A stretch of 64,000 bases of DNA from Amycolatopsis sp. NBC_01488 (GCF_036227105.1 NZ_CP109434.1:129001-193000); one strand, 5' to 3'; counted from the stretch's first letter, positions 14,813 through 25,400 are shown. Notes: a model not told the origin generated them from the sequence alone. Numbers and translations: made by a program.

Positions 14813-16138
14813 ATGGGCCGACCAGAAAAACCCGTCAACACGTCCGGTGGCATCGCCACCCAGTTCGCTCGGGAATTGCGCGAACTGCGCGCACGAGCCG
14901 GAAATCCGACTTATCGGGAAATGGCCCGGTCGGCGATGTTCTCGTCGTCGGTGCTCTCCAGCGCGGCGAGCGGCAACCGGATGCCGTCGCTGCAGGTGAC
15001 GCTCGCGTTCGTGGCCGCGTGCGGCGGCGACGACGAGGCGTGGCGCCGCCACTGGCACGCCGCGACGAGCGGCTATACGCAGCCTCCGTTCGGGGCGCGC
15101 AAGAGAAGACCCACCCTGTTCCACCGGCGCGGCACGCCGCCGCGCCCAGCGCAGCTGCCGCAGCGACCCCGGCGCTTCACCGGCCGGACGGCCGAGCTGG
15201 ACCGGCTGCGGTCCCCGCGCGACACGCCCGTGGTGATCAGCGGACCGGCCGGCGTCGGCAAGACCGATCTGGCTTTGCACTACGCGCATTCGATCGCGGC
15301 GGAACAGGCCGACGGGCAGCTGTACGCGGACCTCGGCGGCCTGCGCCACGGCGGCGGCGCTCCACCGGCACCGGCGACGGCCGACGTCCTCGACGGCTTC
15401 CTGCGCGCGCTCGGCGTCGAGGACGACCAGCTGTCGGGCACCTTCGACCACCGGGCCGGGCTGTACCGCACGCTGCTCGCCGAACGCCGGCTCGTGGTCG
15501 TGCTGGACAACGTCCAGGACGAGCAGCAGGTGCGCCCGCTGCTGGCCGAAACGACCACCAGCACGACGGTGCTGGTCAGCCGCAAGCGGTTGCTGGGCCT
15601 GCGCGACGTGCACCGGCTGCAGCTGGCGCCGTTGCCGCGCGGCGACTCGATCGCGCTGATCACCGCGGCGCTCCCGCACGTCGCCGGCTCGGCCGGTCCC
15701 GACTGCGACCGCCTCGCCGAGCTGTGCGGCGACCTGCCGCTCGCGCTCGACCTGGCCCTGCGCAAGATCGCGTCGCGGCCGCGGCTGACGCTGCGGCGGG
15801 TCGTCGAGGAATGGCGCCTCAACGGCACGTCCGTGGACTGGCTGAGCGTCGGGGACCTGTCCCTGCGCGACTCCCTGGAGTCCGCCTACCGCACGCTGAG
15901 CCCGCCCGCGCGGGAGCTGCTGGCCCGGCTGGCGCGGACGCCCTCCGGCGGGTTCGACGCGGCTTCCGCGACGCTGGACGAGCTCGTCGAGGAGATCGCG
16001 GACGCCGGCCTGCTCGCCCACGCCGACCCGTACTTGGACGGCCACGGCGTGCCGCCGCCCGTGCGCGATTTCGTGCTCAGCACCGTCGAGCCCACCGGTG
16101 ACGACGTTTCCGTCCTCGCGGGGCCCGTGTCCGCGTAG
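14813..16138 (+). CDS. XRE-type HTH plus NB-ARC ATPase regulator
   Basis: The 441-residue protein begins with an XRE-like helix-turn-helix (residues about 14-75; the text around YREMARSAMFSSSVLSSA is typical of actinobacterial regulators) and continues into an NTPase domain with P-loop GPAGVGKTD at 144-152, a hydrophobic Walker B (VVVLDN) and a PLALDLAL sensor region. It lacks the long TPR or SARP modules of larger AfsR-type proteins. ATG at 14813 is preferred over an upstream GTG at 14789 because a GGGGAAGGGG ribosome site precedes it. As the only apparent pathway-type regulator between exporter and membrane gene it is the best candidate for control of the operon. Confidence 0.84.
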   Translation: MGRPEKPVNTSGGIATQFARELRELRARAGNPTYREMARSAMFSSSVLSSAASGNRMPSLQVTLAFVAACGGDDEAWRRHWHAATSGYTQPPFGARKRRPTLFHRRGTPPRPAQLPQRPRRFTGRTAELDRLRSPRDTPVVISGPAGVGKTDLALHYAHSIAAEQADGQLYADLGGLRHGGGAPPAPATADVLDGFLRALGVEDDQLSGTFDHRAGLYRTLLAERRLVVVLDNVQDEQQVRPLLAETTTSTTVLVSRKRLLGLRDVHRLQLAPLPRGDSIALITAALPHVAGSAGPDCDRLAELCGDLPLALDLALRKIASRPRLTLRRVVEEWRLNGTSVDWLSVGDLSLRDSLESAYRTLSPPARELLARLARTPSGGFDAASATLDELVEEIADAGLLAHADPYLDGHGVPPPVRDFVLSTVEPTGDDVSVLAGPVSA

Positions 16139-16195
16139 CCCGGGACGGTCCGGCAACGGCGCCGCCGTCCCTGTCTTCTCCCCGCGGCCACGGGA

Positions 16196-16216
16196 TTGAT
16201 TGTCCTTTGCGGACAA
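16196..16216 (+). promoter_or_regulatory. Operator-like motif upstream of the membrane-protein gene
   Basis: TTGATT runs into the perfect inverted repeat TTGTCC-N5-GGACAA (16200-16216). About 19 of 24 positions match the minus-strand sequence at the hydrazine-operon promoter (10403-10380). Shared control of both transcripts is inferred. Confidence 0.5.
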
Positions 16217-16344
16217 CGCTCCCAGCCAAGTCCGCGATGGCCTGTAATCAGCACAGCACGGGTTTTCCGCTGACGCAGGCAGGTCGGACGCACCGGTCGT
16301 TCCGGCGGAACCCGTTCCCACGGATTTCCCCGGAAGGACAGGTC

Positions 16345-16917
16345 ATGCTCGACAACGGCATCCCGGTACGGATCCCGCCCGCCCCGCGTCCGCCGGGGCT
16401 CGGTGTTCACCGACGCTACGCGGCCTACTACGCCATGTCTGCTTCGATCATGCTGCTCGCCGGCGCGATCTGGCTGTCGACCCGAGTCAGGCCGAACCCG
16501 GCGTGGCACGACATCGCACTGTTCGCGCACCTCGCGTCGCTCGTGGTCGGCCTCGGCGCGGTCCTGGTCGCGGACTACTTCTTCGCCCTGTGGGCGTTCG
16601 GCCGCCTGTCGTTCGCCGAAGCCGTGCACAGCGCGTCCCGGCTCCACCTGCTGGTCTGGACCGGCTTGACGGGCCTGGTCGCGAGCGGCGCGCTGCTCGC
16701 ACCCGACCTCGGTTCCGCGGCCACGGTCGTCAAGCTCTGCCTCGTCGGCGTGCTGGCCGTCAACGGCGTCCACGCGACGGTGCTGGGCAAGCGGATGGCG
16801 CTGGTCGACGACCCGGTCCCGGTCCGCCTGCTCGTGCGCGGCGGGCTCACCACGGCGGTGTCGCAGCTGTGCTGGTGGGGCGCGGTCGTCATCGGCTTCC
16901 TGAACGCCACCCGATGA
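16345..16917 (+). CDS. Integral membrane protein, four predicted helices
   Basis: A 190-residue protein with a basic, Pro-rich N-terminal tail and four hydrophobic segments (roughly 29-47, 60-82, 95-117 and 121-139, with another hydrophobic stretch near the C-terminus). I see no catalytic motif; it broadly resembles small DUF2269-like membrane proteins. The ATG at 16345 has GGAAGGAC 7 nt upstream; longer in-frame readings lack this. The shared operator-like motif upstream suggests co-regulation with the hydrazine operon, so a transport-accessory or immunity role is possible but unproven. Confidence 0.75.
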   Translation: MLDNGIPVRIPPAPRPPGLGVHRRYAAYYAMSASIMLLAGAIWLSTRVRPNPAWHDIALFAHLASLVVGLGAVLVADYFFALWAFGRLSFAEAVHSASRLHLLVWTGLTGLVASGALLAPDLGSAATVVKLCLVGVLAVNGVHATVLGKRMALVDDPVPVRLLVRGGLTTAVSQLCWWGAVVIGFLNATR

Positions 16918-16926
16918 CCGGGAAGC

Positions 16927-16940
16927 TGTCCGGATCTGGC
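16927..16940 (+). promoter_or_regulatory. Third copy of the TGTCCGGATCTGGC motif
   Basis: Identical over 14 bases to the arm at 12785-12798, and again exactly 81 nt before the start codon of the next gene. The next bases (C-A/G-G-A-C) are also nearly the same. Same-distance placement implies a functional activator site. Confidence 0.6.
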
Positions 16941-17007
16941 CAGACCCGCGGCCGGGTGCCCGGGCACCCTGGGTTTCCCCGGAGTTCCGCCAACAAGAGG
17001 AGAAGAG

Positions 17008-17154
17008 ATGATCACCAAGCTGGTGCGCGCGGTGGGCGCGGCCCTGCGGCCGGTCCCGTCGGCGTCGACGGTCGCGCAGCGGATCGACGCGGCCCGGTCG
17101 CAGCCGGGCTACCTCATGACGATCGAGCTGTTCCGCTTGCGCGGACTGGGTTAG
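17008..17154 (+). CDS. 48-residue small protein
   Basis: ATG at 17008 follows AGAGGAGAAGAG, an excellent ribosome site, and opens a 48-codon frame ending in TAG at 17152-17154. The peptide starts MITKLVRAVGAAL, is basic and amphipathic at the N-terminus, and ends in FRLRGLG. It has its own promoter-side motif 81 nt upstream and a hairpin 36 nt downstream, so it looks like an independent transcription unit rather than chance. I do not recognise a family and see no lanthipeptide-type Ser/Thr/Cys core. It could be a small regulatory protein. Confidence 0.6.
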   Translation: MITKLVRAVGAALRPVPSASTVAQRIDAARSQPGYLMTIELFRLRGLG

Positions 17155-17189
17155 CCCGGCTCGCTCGTTTCGCCGGTCGCGCGCCGCCC

Positions 17190-17212
17190 GGGCTGGGTCC
17201 CGTCCCCAGCCC
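17190..17212 (+). terminator. Hairpin after the 48-residue gene
   Basis: GGGCTGGG (17190-17197) pairs with CCCAGCCC (17205-17212) across a 7-nt loop, in the 87-nt gap before the amidinotransferase-family gene. Confidence 0.55.
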
Positions 17213-17241
17213 GAACCGCCCGCCCGACGAATCGAGTGATC

Positions 17242-18039
17242 ATGACCCACCAACGGCTCCTGATGTGTTCCGCGCGCTATTTCCGCATCGACTACGAAAT
17301 CAACCCGTACATGCACGTCGGCGTCCAGCCCGACCTCGAAGCCGCCATCACCGAACACGAGAACATCGTGGAGGCGCACCTGGCGGCCGGCCGCAAGATC
17401 GAGTTCGTCGACGCGGACCCGTCCTGCCCCGACATGACGTACACGGCCAACGCGGCAGTGGTCCAGGGAAACCGCGCGGTACTGGCGACGCTCCCCCCGG
17501 AGCGCGCGGCGGAGACCCCGCACCACCGGGCGTGGCTGGAGTCCCACGGGTTCGAGGTGACTTCGACGCGCTACGCGTTCAGCGGCCAGGGTGACGCGCT
17601 GGCGTGCGGCCCCCTGCTGCTGGCGGCGCACGGCCAGCGCACGGACGCCCGGGCGTTCCGGACGCTGGCGCGTCACCTGGACTACGAGATCGTCCCCCTC
17701 CGCACGACGAGTTCCCAGTGGTACGACCTGGACCTGGCGGTGGCGGTGATCGCCCCGGCCGTCCTGGCGTACAACCCGGCGGCGCTGGACGCACCGAGCC
17801 TGCGCACGCTACGCGGACTGGGCGTCGAGCTGATCGAGGTGGCTCCGGCGGAGGCGGCGGCGTTCGCGCTGAACCTGATCAGCGACGGCCGCACGGTGAC
17901 GATGACCGCGGGAGCCCCGCGACTGGCGGCGGACCTGAGATCGCTGGGCCTGACGGTGACCGAGCTGGACACCACGGAACTCCGCAAGGGCGGCGGCGGA
18001 ATCCGCTGCACGGCGTTGACCCTGGACAACCCCGCCTGA
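17242..18039 (+). CDS. Amidinotransferase/dimethylargininase-superfamily protein, catalytic His missing
   Basis: This 265-residue protein has the beta/alpha-propeller pattern of dimethylarginine dimethylaminohydrolase and arginine deiminase relatives: CPDMTYTAN (substrate loop), GQGDALACG (the FEGxGD-type element) and a C-terminal GGGGIRCTAL with the nucleophilic Cys. Family members normally have a catalytic His in a YHLDT-type motif; here it reads WYDLDLAV, so the His is replaced by Asp. Either chemistry differs (another guanidino or N-N substrate) or hydrolase activity is lost. ATG 17242 is used; an in-frame GTG lies at 17236. Upstream and downstream hairpins make it monocistronic. Confidence 0.83.
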   Translation: MTHQRLLMCSARYFRIDYEINPYMHVGVQPDLEAAITEHENIVEAHLAAGRKIEFVDADPSCPDMTYTANAAVVQGNRAVLATLPPERAAETPHHRAWLESHGFEVTSTRYAFSGQGDALACGPLLLAAHGQRTDARAFRTLARHLDYEIVPLRTTSSQWYDLDLAVAVIAPAVLAYNPAALDAPSLRTLRGLGVELIEVAPAEAAAFALNLISDGRTVTMTAGAPRLAADLRSLGLTVTELDTTELRKGGGGIRCTALTLDNPA

Positions 18040-18046
18040 CAACGGT

Positions 18047-18092
18047 GCCTGGCGAGGCCTCCCCTCGCCAGGCTCGGTCTTCGAAGACCGAG
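18047..18092 (+). terminator. Double hairpin after the amidinotransferase-family gene
   Basis: An 11-bp stem (18047-18057 with 18063-18073, 5-nt loop) is followed at once by a perfect 20-bp palindrome (18073-18092). The pair makes a strong transcription end at the border of the accessory block. Confidence 0.75.
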
Positions 18093-18096
18093 AACG

Positions 18097-18243
18097 GCCG
18101 CGCGTGCTGTCCTGGTCGTCGACACCAAGGAGTTCGGCAGCCATTCCGACCGTGGTCAAGCGATTCTCGCCGATGCCGTTCCCGACGTCCTGGCTTTGGC
18201 ATTCGAGCGCGCCAGCGGTCGACGTCGGCATGGATCCATCTTG
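18097..18243 (+). pseudogene. Truncated gene remnant, nucleotide-cyclase-like N-terminal fragment
   Basis: In plus-strand frame the text reads RAVLVVDTKEFGS, then a D-x-x-Q-x-x-L pattern and VPDVLALAFERA before losing sense and reaching a stop about 50 codons in. The pattern resembles the beginnings of actinobacterial proteins with a cyclase-like fold that start with a VVD-x-x-x-F strand. No start codon with a ribosome site and no downstream continuation remain. It looks like the stump of a gene cut by rearrangement. Low confidence in family. Confidence 0.35.
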
Positions 18244-18301
18244 ACGCAGACTTCACCAGCGCCGCCAGCCCCGTGAATCCGCTCGTTGCAGATACGACTC
18301 G

Positions 18302-18690
18302 AAACGTCAGTGGCTGAGCCAGGGAGCGAGCAGCTTCTCCAGATCAGCGTCCGACAACGCACGCGGCCCGCCATGGAACTCGTGCCACCGCGACGCATCA
18401 CACGCCGCCGAGTACTCCACCTCGAACGCCCGCATCAACACATACATGAACGTCACCGAACTGAACCGCTCACCCAGCAACGTCCGCGCCTCACGAGCGA
18501 CCTGCGTCGCACCACGGAAGTCCGCCAGCCGCACGTGCATCTTCTCATCCGCCAGCTTGCGAATCGCCGGCGCCAGACCCACCGTCGACACCGTCACCGA
18601 CCGCTGCCCAATCCCCAACCCACCCGGCGCTGGATCGGTGATCCGCCGGACCGCCGCCACCACACGCTTTTAGTTGGCCAGAGGCTCACC
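18302..18690 (-). pseudogene. Decayed chimera of small-ORF and internal rlmN sequence
   Basis: Minus-strand sequence at 18302-18530 is nearly identical to the small ORF at 30862-31090, and 18530-18690 is nearly identical to internal rlmN at about 31555-31726. They are joined at a shared CGCCAG, with about 470 bp of the original missing. The fused frame encodes residues of RlmN running into the tail of the 88-residue protein, without the radical-SAM cluster, so it cannot be functional RlmN. It is a deletion derivative of a second copy of the rlmN 3' region. Confidence 0.8.
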
Positions 18691-18855
18691 TATACCCACC
18701 CTTTTACAACGCCTCCACCAGCGAGGACGTACGCACACCCCTTCGGCGACCGGCTTTCGCGACCTGCGGCGATCTTTCCTCTCCGCATCAGCCAGAGCAT
18801 CTTGCCTACGTCACACGAAGATGGAACGCCTACAGACGCGGCACCGATCGGTCCG

Positions 18856-19422
18856 TCAGGACCTCTCCGTAAACCGGCCGAAGAGTCCCCGTCGTCGCCT
18901 GGGCAGTAGGTCCATATCTTCCGGCGGGAGACGGACCAGGACAGCGGCGAGCTCGTTCTCGCTACCTGCGCCCAGCCAGAATCCGCCGGAACTGAAGGTC
19001 CACCGCTCCACGTCCTCTGGCTCAGCCTGTCCCGCATAGAAGCCGTCTTCGAGCTCATAGCGATACGTGAACTTGTCCGAGTATTCATAGGCGTGTCCCG
19101 GTTCGGGCTGAAAGTCGACCGCCAGCCGAGTACTGTGCGGCTCTGTTGGAACCGTCAGAGCCGCGGAGCGGCTGAGATAGCGCCGAAGCGATAGCTTCGC
19201 GGCGAATGCGAAGATCTTCAGCGAATCGACGGCCACCTCGAATTCCATCTCGTCGACCATGATCGTGGCTGTGGCGATGCCGTCGACCACAGCTTCGGAA
19301 CCGGCGGTGAAGAGCTCGACCCAATCCCGCTGACCTGGCAGCAGATCCGCGCGAATCGAGGCGTGCGCGGGCTGCGGGCTGCCCACGACGACCAGCGGGA
19401 GGGGCGAGTAGTGTGTTTCCAT
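18856..19422 (-). CDS. Candidate immunity protein for the RHS toxin
   Basis: A 188-residue soluble, acidic protein without signal peptide or known motif. Its ATG overlaps the stop of the RHS gene (TAATG), the arrangement expected for a toxin-immunity pair. Central residues are strand-rich and the C-terminus is basic (RRRRG). I recognise no immunity family such as SUKH or SMI1. Assignment rests on position and coupling. Downstream, about 165 nt to the rlmN-like remnant hold no gene. Confidence 0.6.
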   Translation of the reverse strand: METHYSPLPLVVVGSPQPAHASIRADLLPGQRDWVELFTAGSEAVVDGIATATIMVDEMEFEVAVDSLKIFAFAAKLSLRRYLSRSAALTVPTEPHSTRLAVDFQPEPGHAYEYSDKFTYRYELEDGFYAGQAEPEDVERWTFSSGGFWLGAGSENELAAVLVRLPPEDMDLLPRRRRGLFGRFTERS

Positions 19423-22400
19423 TATTTCCGGCTCGAGTAGTGGAAGTGGTAGATAGTCCGGCTACGGGGATGGATCACGAGGTGATAGTAGCCGCTGCTC
19501 TTGTTCCAGGAGCCCTTCACACGCCAGGCGACTGCACCTCGCGCGCCTTGCGGATCCCGTATTGGCTTGTTCTTCATGATTTCACGCATGAGGAGCCGGC
19601 TGCTCTGGTATCCACGCACGGTTCCCTTGAATGCCGTCCGACTGTACTTGAGGCTGCTCAGCGCTCTGCGGGCTTGGCTTGCACGCCGGGCCAGGACGAC
19701 CGAGTGAGCGACAGCGGTCACCTTGCGCGCGGCTTTCACGATCATCCCGCCTACGCCGCCGGTGATCGCCCCGAACGCGTACTGGGCCGCGGCGACCCAG
19801 TTGCCCTGGATGGCGTTGCCCACCGCGGCGACACCGCTGGCAACGGCGCCGATCGGGCCCGGGATCCATGACGCGACTTCAGCCACCTTGGTGACGACAT
19901 TGACAGCGGCGCTGAACCAGCCCCACATGGATCCGTCGAGATCCTTGGCGTTGATCGGGTCTCCGACGACATAGTCGTAGTCGTTGGCCGAACCGCCTTC
20001 GACCGGGTCGACCGACAGGAACCGGCCGAGCAGCGGGCTGTACGGCCGGGCACCCATCTGCACCAGGGAGAGCCCACCGGTGTGTTCATAGGCCCTCTGG
20101 TACTGACCGAGCCAGCCGTAGTCCATCGAACCGGGCAGGTTGTCCGGGACGTTCTGACTGTCGACCGCGCCGCCGGTGGTGAGCGGCTGCCCGTAGGGGT
20201 CGAACGTACGCAATTCACCGGCTTGGTGGCCGGCGGCGTCGGTGGACAGGACGAGGTCGCCCCGAACCGACGGGTGGTCGTAGGCCGGAGTGAACGCTCC
20301 GTCGGAACCGACCTTGGTCGTGTAGAGAACGCCGCCGGGCAGCGTCAAGGTCAACGACGTGAGCCGTCCATCAGTGTTCAGTGTGAGGTCAGCCGAGTCA
20401 CCGTCGCCGGTGAAGCCGTAGCGGACGACAGCGTTGTTGTCGCAATCTCGCGGGTCGCGGCGCACGATGCGGTTGGCCGCGTCGCGGGTATATGCGATGT
20501 CGGCGTTCAGCGCCGGAGTGGGCCCGACGGTCCGGGCGCCGATGTTGCGGTCGGAGCCATCCCAGGTCAGGGTCGTGGTGGTGCCATCCGCCGCGGTCCA
20601 TCCAGTCGTGTTGCCGTCCGTGTCATAGCCGACGGCGGTGAGGGCGGTGGCGCCTTGGGTCGACAGGAGCCGGTCGGCGGCGTCGTAGCAGTAGCGAGTT
20701 TCCGCCGTGCCGGATGCCGTCTGGTCGACCAGGCGCATCCGGTTGGTGTTCACCCCTGCGTTGGCCTGGGTACCGGCGGGGCAGGTGGCTGACGCGGCCG
20801 AGGTGTAGTCGTACGTGTAGTGGTGCCCGGCGACATAGGCCTCGGTCAACCGCCCGATGCTGTCGTACAGGTAGTTGGGTGCGTTCGGGCGGGCGTCGAT
20901 CCCTCCCAGAGATTCGTCGACGATCGTGCCGGCTGATGTGCGACCGACCTGCGAGACGATGTCCTTGCCGTCGCTGGTCTTCCAGCCGAGACCCAGGAGT
21001 CGTGCGCCGTTGTCCTTCGTCACCGATGCCAGCGACGCACCGTTGCCGTACGTTGCCGTTGCGAGCTCGCCGGCGCCGTCGTAGGTGACCGACGCCAGGA
21101 CCTGGTCGTCCAGCTTTTCGGCCTGCACCCGCCCGGCGTCGTCATAGGTGTACGACACGACGCGCGGCGCGTCGGCTGGGTCGGGTGGGGTGACCGTCGA
21201 GGTGGCGACGCGGCCCACCTGGTCGTATGTCGTGCTGGTGCGGACGCCGTTCACGTCGGTGTAGGAGACGACACGGCCGAGCAGATCGCTCACCGTGGTG
21301 ATGGTGCCCTTGTCGTCGCTGATCGATGCCGTAAGGGGATCGCCGCCGACCGCGTAGTCGTGGGTGACCGTCCGAGCCGGAGCGTCCTTGCTGGCCGGCA
21401 CCTTCTCCTGGACCGGCCGGTCCCGGGCATCGTAGGTGGTGCAGGTCCATTCACCGCCGGTCGACTCCGCGACGGTCCGGCCGGACGCGTCGTACACCTG
21501 CTCGTCGACCCTCGCCGGTCCGGACGCCGGAGTGGCGCCGGTCGTCAGCTTGGCCATGCCCGCTTGGTTGATCGCAGATGTCCCCGGAGCGCAGGGATTG
21601 ACGCGGGTTTCGGTGTCGCCGTAATAGGAGTAGGTCGTCTTCGCGCCGCTGGGCATGGTCTTGGCGGTCTTGCGCAGATACCCGGTTCCGGGTGCCTCGT
21701 AGGACACGCTTCCGGTGACGGTGAGCCCATTCGGGTTGGCCTGGCCGGATGTCGCCAGGCCGTATGCCGGGTCAATCCCGTCGTCCCCGAACTTCGTCGT
21801 CCCGACCTTGTCCGCGACACCGTCGGATTCTGCGGCGGTGGTCGAGGTCTTGAGTCCGTAGTGCGGACGCAACTGGGCGCCCGGGACGGGCTGCTGGGTT
21901 CCGGACGGTGTGGTCCAGTGCAGTTCCAGCTGAGCGGTCTGGTCGAATTCGTAGTAGTCGATGCGGATCCGCTTCGCTTGCCCGGCCGCATCGGAGTGCA
22001 CCACACCCTGGCGCCAGGCCGGCGTGGTGTTGCGCCAGTCGTCGATGACCAGCTGGTCGTCGATCCATACCCGCACACCGTCGTCGGCGAGCAGCCGCAG
22101 CGTGTAGTCGCCGGCCGACGGGAAGACGATGTCTCCCCCAGCCCGTAAGGAGAAATGGTCCGCCGGGATGCCGGCCGTCGGCGCGTCGGTATTCCAGTTC
22201 TTCACCAACGAGCCGTCGGCGGTGCCCAATCCCGTCGTGTAGGCCTTCGGGGCACCAGCGAGCTGGTCGTTGTCGTACCAGGCGACAGCGAGGCCATTGA
22301 TGCCTTCGTCGTAACCGTTGTGCGCGTGAGCCATGCCACCGGCGCAAGTACCGCTGGGCTGCTGACCGCTGAAGCAGGACGTGGGTGCCGGTCCGTAGGT

Positions 22401-25400
22401 ATCGACGGGCCGGTCGGCGTAGTCGTAGATCGTGGTCGTCTTGCGACCGGCGGGGTCGGTGCTCGACAGCGGCAGGTCCTTCGGTCCCCACTCCTGCAGC
22501 GAGGTCTTGCCCGCGCCGTCCGTCGTGGAGGTGGTGCGGTCGGCGTCGTCGTAGGTGACCTTGCTGGAATACCCCACGGCCGGGGACAGTCCGGCGATGT
22601 CGACGAACGTGGTCCGGTTGGCCGGGTCGTACCGGTATGTGCTCCCCTGCCGCGGCCGGCCGATCGCGGGGACCGCGGAGCTGACGTTGGTCGCCTTCGG
22701 CTTGGCGCCGGTGTCGTAGGTGATGGTGGTGGTGACATCACCTTCGTTGCCCTTGCGGTTGACCGGGTCGGCGGCGATCCAGTCGTTCGCGAGACTGCTG
22801 CGTTGTCCGGCCAGGAGACCGGCGGCGTTGTAGCCGTAGTCGGTGATCTCCGAGCCTGGGTCTTCGATGCGGCCGAGGTTGCCACCGACGTACCAGAGAC
22901 GGGTTTCCGTACCGTCCCAGTAGCTGATCCGGCACAGCATCTGCGCCGGCGGCAACGCTTGTGCCCCGGCAGGCGGGGTCGCGCCGCCGTAACAGTCGTC
23001 GCCGGTGCGGTTGTAGTGCAAGATGTGCGCCCGGCCGGAAACCGGGTCCTTGATCTGGGCGAGGCGGGACGGGTTCCCGTCGTAGACGTACTGCAGCGCG
23101 GCTGGTTTACGTGAGTCCGTCGTCGAGGACTGGGTCTCGAGCTTGCCATCGGCACGGAAGACGAACACGTCGCCGCCGGCGGCCAGGGTGACCTTGCCTG
23201 CGGTGTCGAGGCCGAGGACACCGTCTTCGTCGGCAGGCGGCGCATAGCCACCGGTGCTCTTCTTGGTCCAGGTGTGCTTGGCGCCGGAGGCGTCGGTGAG
23301 CACGACGTTCTGGTCGGTGACCTTGGCTTCGGTGTAGCTCGCGCCGTCGCCGTCAAGGTCGGCCGAGAGGGTCCAGCCTTGCGGCAACACCGGCAGGTCA
23401 CTGGTGTAGAGCCAGTCCGCCGGCACGATCTGGGGAGCGACCGTGGTGTTGTCGGTGGTGCGGACGAACAGACGCATCTTCGCCGCGCCGGTCGCTTCGG
23501 CACTTTCGACCTTGATCGGCACCCGCTGCCCGGCGGTCAGCGAGACGCCGGTCGCCTGGGTCCAGTTGAGGTCGCTGGCGGTGTTGACCTCGTAGACCTT
23601 GGCGTTGTTGATCCACACGGTGCCGCCGTCGTCGTGCACCCCGGCGAACTGGTAGGTGCCGGTGACCGGGGCCTGGAAGAAGCCTTCCCAGCGGGCGACG
23701 AACCAGTCCGCGGGTAGCGCCGGCGCGAACGGGGAGTCGGTGCCCCAGTCGACGTTGACCTGCGGCTCGGTGCGCACCAGCACCGGCTGCTGAGCATCGT
23801 TGATGATGCCGTTGTGCGAAAGGTCGACGAAGTAGGACGCCTTCAGGCCCTTGTTCTGGACTTGCTGCGAGTTGTAGGTGAAGGAGAGACCTGCGTTGCC
23901 GCCGACTGTCGTGAACGACGGCGTCTGCTCGGCGGTGGAGACGTTGCCGTTGGCGAGGTTGACGCTGACCGGTCCGGCGTCGTCCACCGGGGAGGGGCCG
24001 TGGTCACCGATGCGCTGGTCGATCTTGAAGTGACCGATCCACGTCGGGGTGATCGTGGTGGTGCCGCTGTAGGTCATCGCCTGCCAGGTGTAGGCGACAC
24101 CGTCCTGCAGGATCCCCGCCGGAACCGTCCAGGTCGGTGTGGTCAGGCAGCCGGACTCGACCACGACGCCGGACTTCGCGTCCGCGCCGGTCGCGATGCG
24201 GAAGCAGTACTTGACCTGCTCGCCATCCGGGTCGGTGACCGGGTTGACCGACAACGTCGGAGTGAGCGACGTCGACACGGTGCCATCCGCCGGACCGACC
24301 AGTGTCGCGGCCGGGGCCGGGGAACCGGTGTCCACAGTCAAGGTCGCGTTGAGGTTCTTGTACGTCCAGGTACCGGGGTTCTCCGCGCCGATCATCATGA
24401 AGAAGACCGAGCCGTCGCGGGCGTTGACGCGGTCGCGGATGAATCCGGTCATGCCTTCGCCGACGAACGACCCGACGTCACCGACCAGGGCGCTGGTCAT
24501 GTAGCCGCCGACGCCGTTGTAGTTGAACGCCGACGCGTGGTACAGGTTCGCGTTCCACGTCTTCAGCGACCCGACCACGCTGGTGTTGCGGGTCAGGTCC
24601 ATCCGCGCGCCGACCACGGTCTTGCCGAACAACGGCGAGTAGTCCATGTGGAAGACGCTGCGGTTGTACGTGTCACCGTTGGCCTGGCTGTTGCCGATCC
24701 GCAGACCGCACGCGTCACAGACGGTGCCGTCGGAGCGGTAGGAGTGCGACTCGGTGACGCCGTAGCTGAACGTCGGGTCGACCGACACCGGGTACACGCG
24801 CTTGGGGTCGCGCAGCCAGTTCGGGTCGACCGCGACGGTCAGCCACCAGTCCGCGCCGGCCTTGTCCAGGGTGTAGGTGCCCCCCGTCATGGCCGGGGCC
24901 GTCTCGCCGTGGCCCGCGGAGTCCCAGGTCTCGATCGGCGGCAGCACGATCTTCGCCACGCCGGCCTTGTCGGCCAGGGTGACCGAGCCGTTCTTCTCCA
25001 GCTTCGGCGTCAGGTCACCGGTGGTGAGCTTGAACTTCCACGACGAGCGCCCGTCGGCCGGCGGCCGCTTGAGCTTGATGGTCTCCTTCACCGCACCCGG
25101 GGTGACCTCGTAATCCAGGTCCGTGCCCGCGGCGACCTCCGGGTAGGTGACCGAATCGCCCTTCACCGCCGCGGACGCCGGGGCGGCCTGGTCGAGCGCC
25201 AGACCGGCCGTGTGGCCGCCGGACTCGACCTGCAGTACGGCGGCGTCGTTGGCCTTGGTGGCCAGGGACGGGCTCAGCGGGTGATGGTCGGCGTCGGCGC
25301 GCTCGGTGGCCGGGTCGGTGGCCAGAGTGGTCTGGACCGGCTGCCACTGGCCCTTCTCGTCCTGCACGTTCAGCGGCTGGTTCGACTGGCGCACCGAGTG

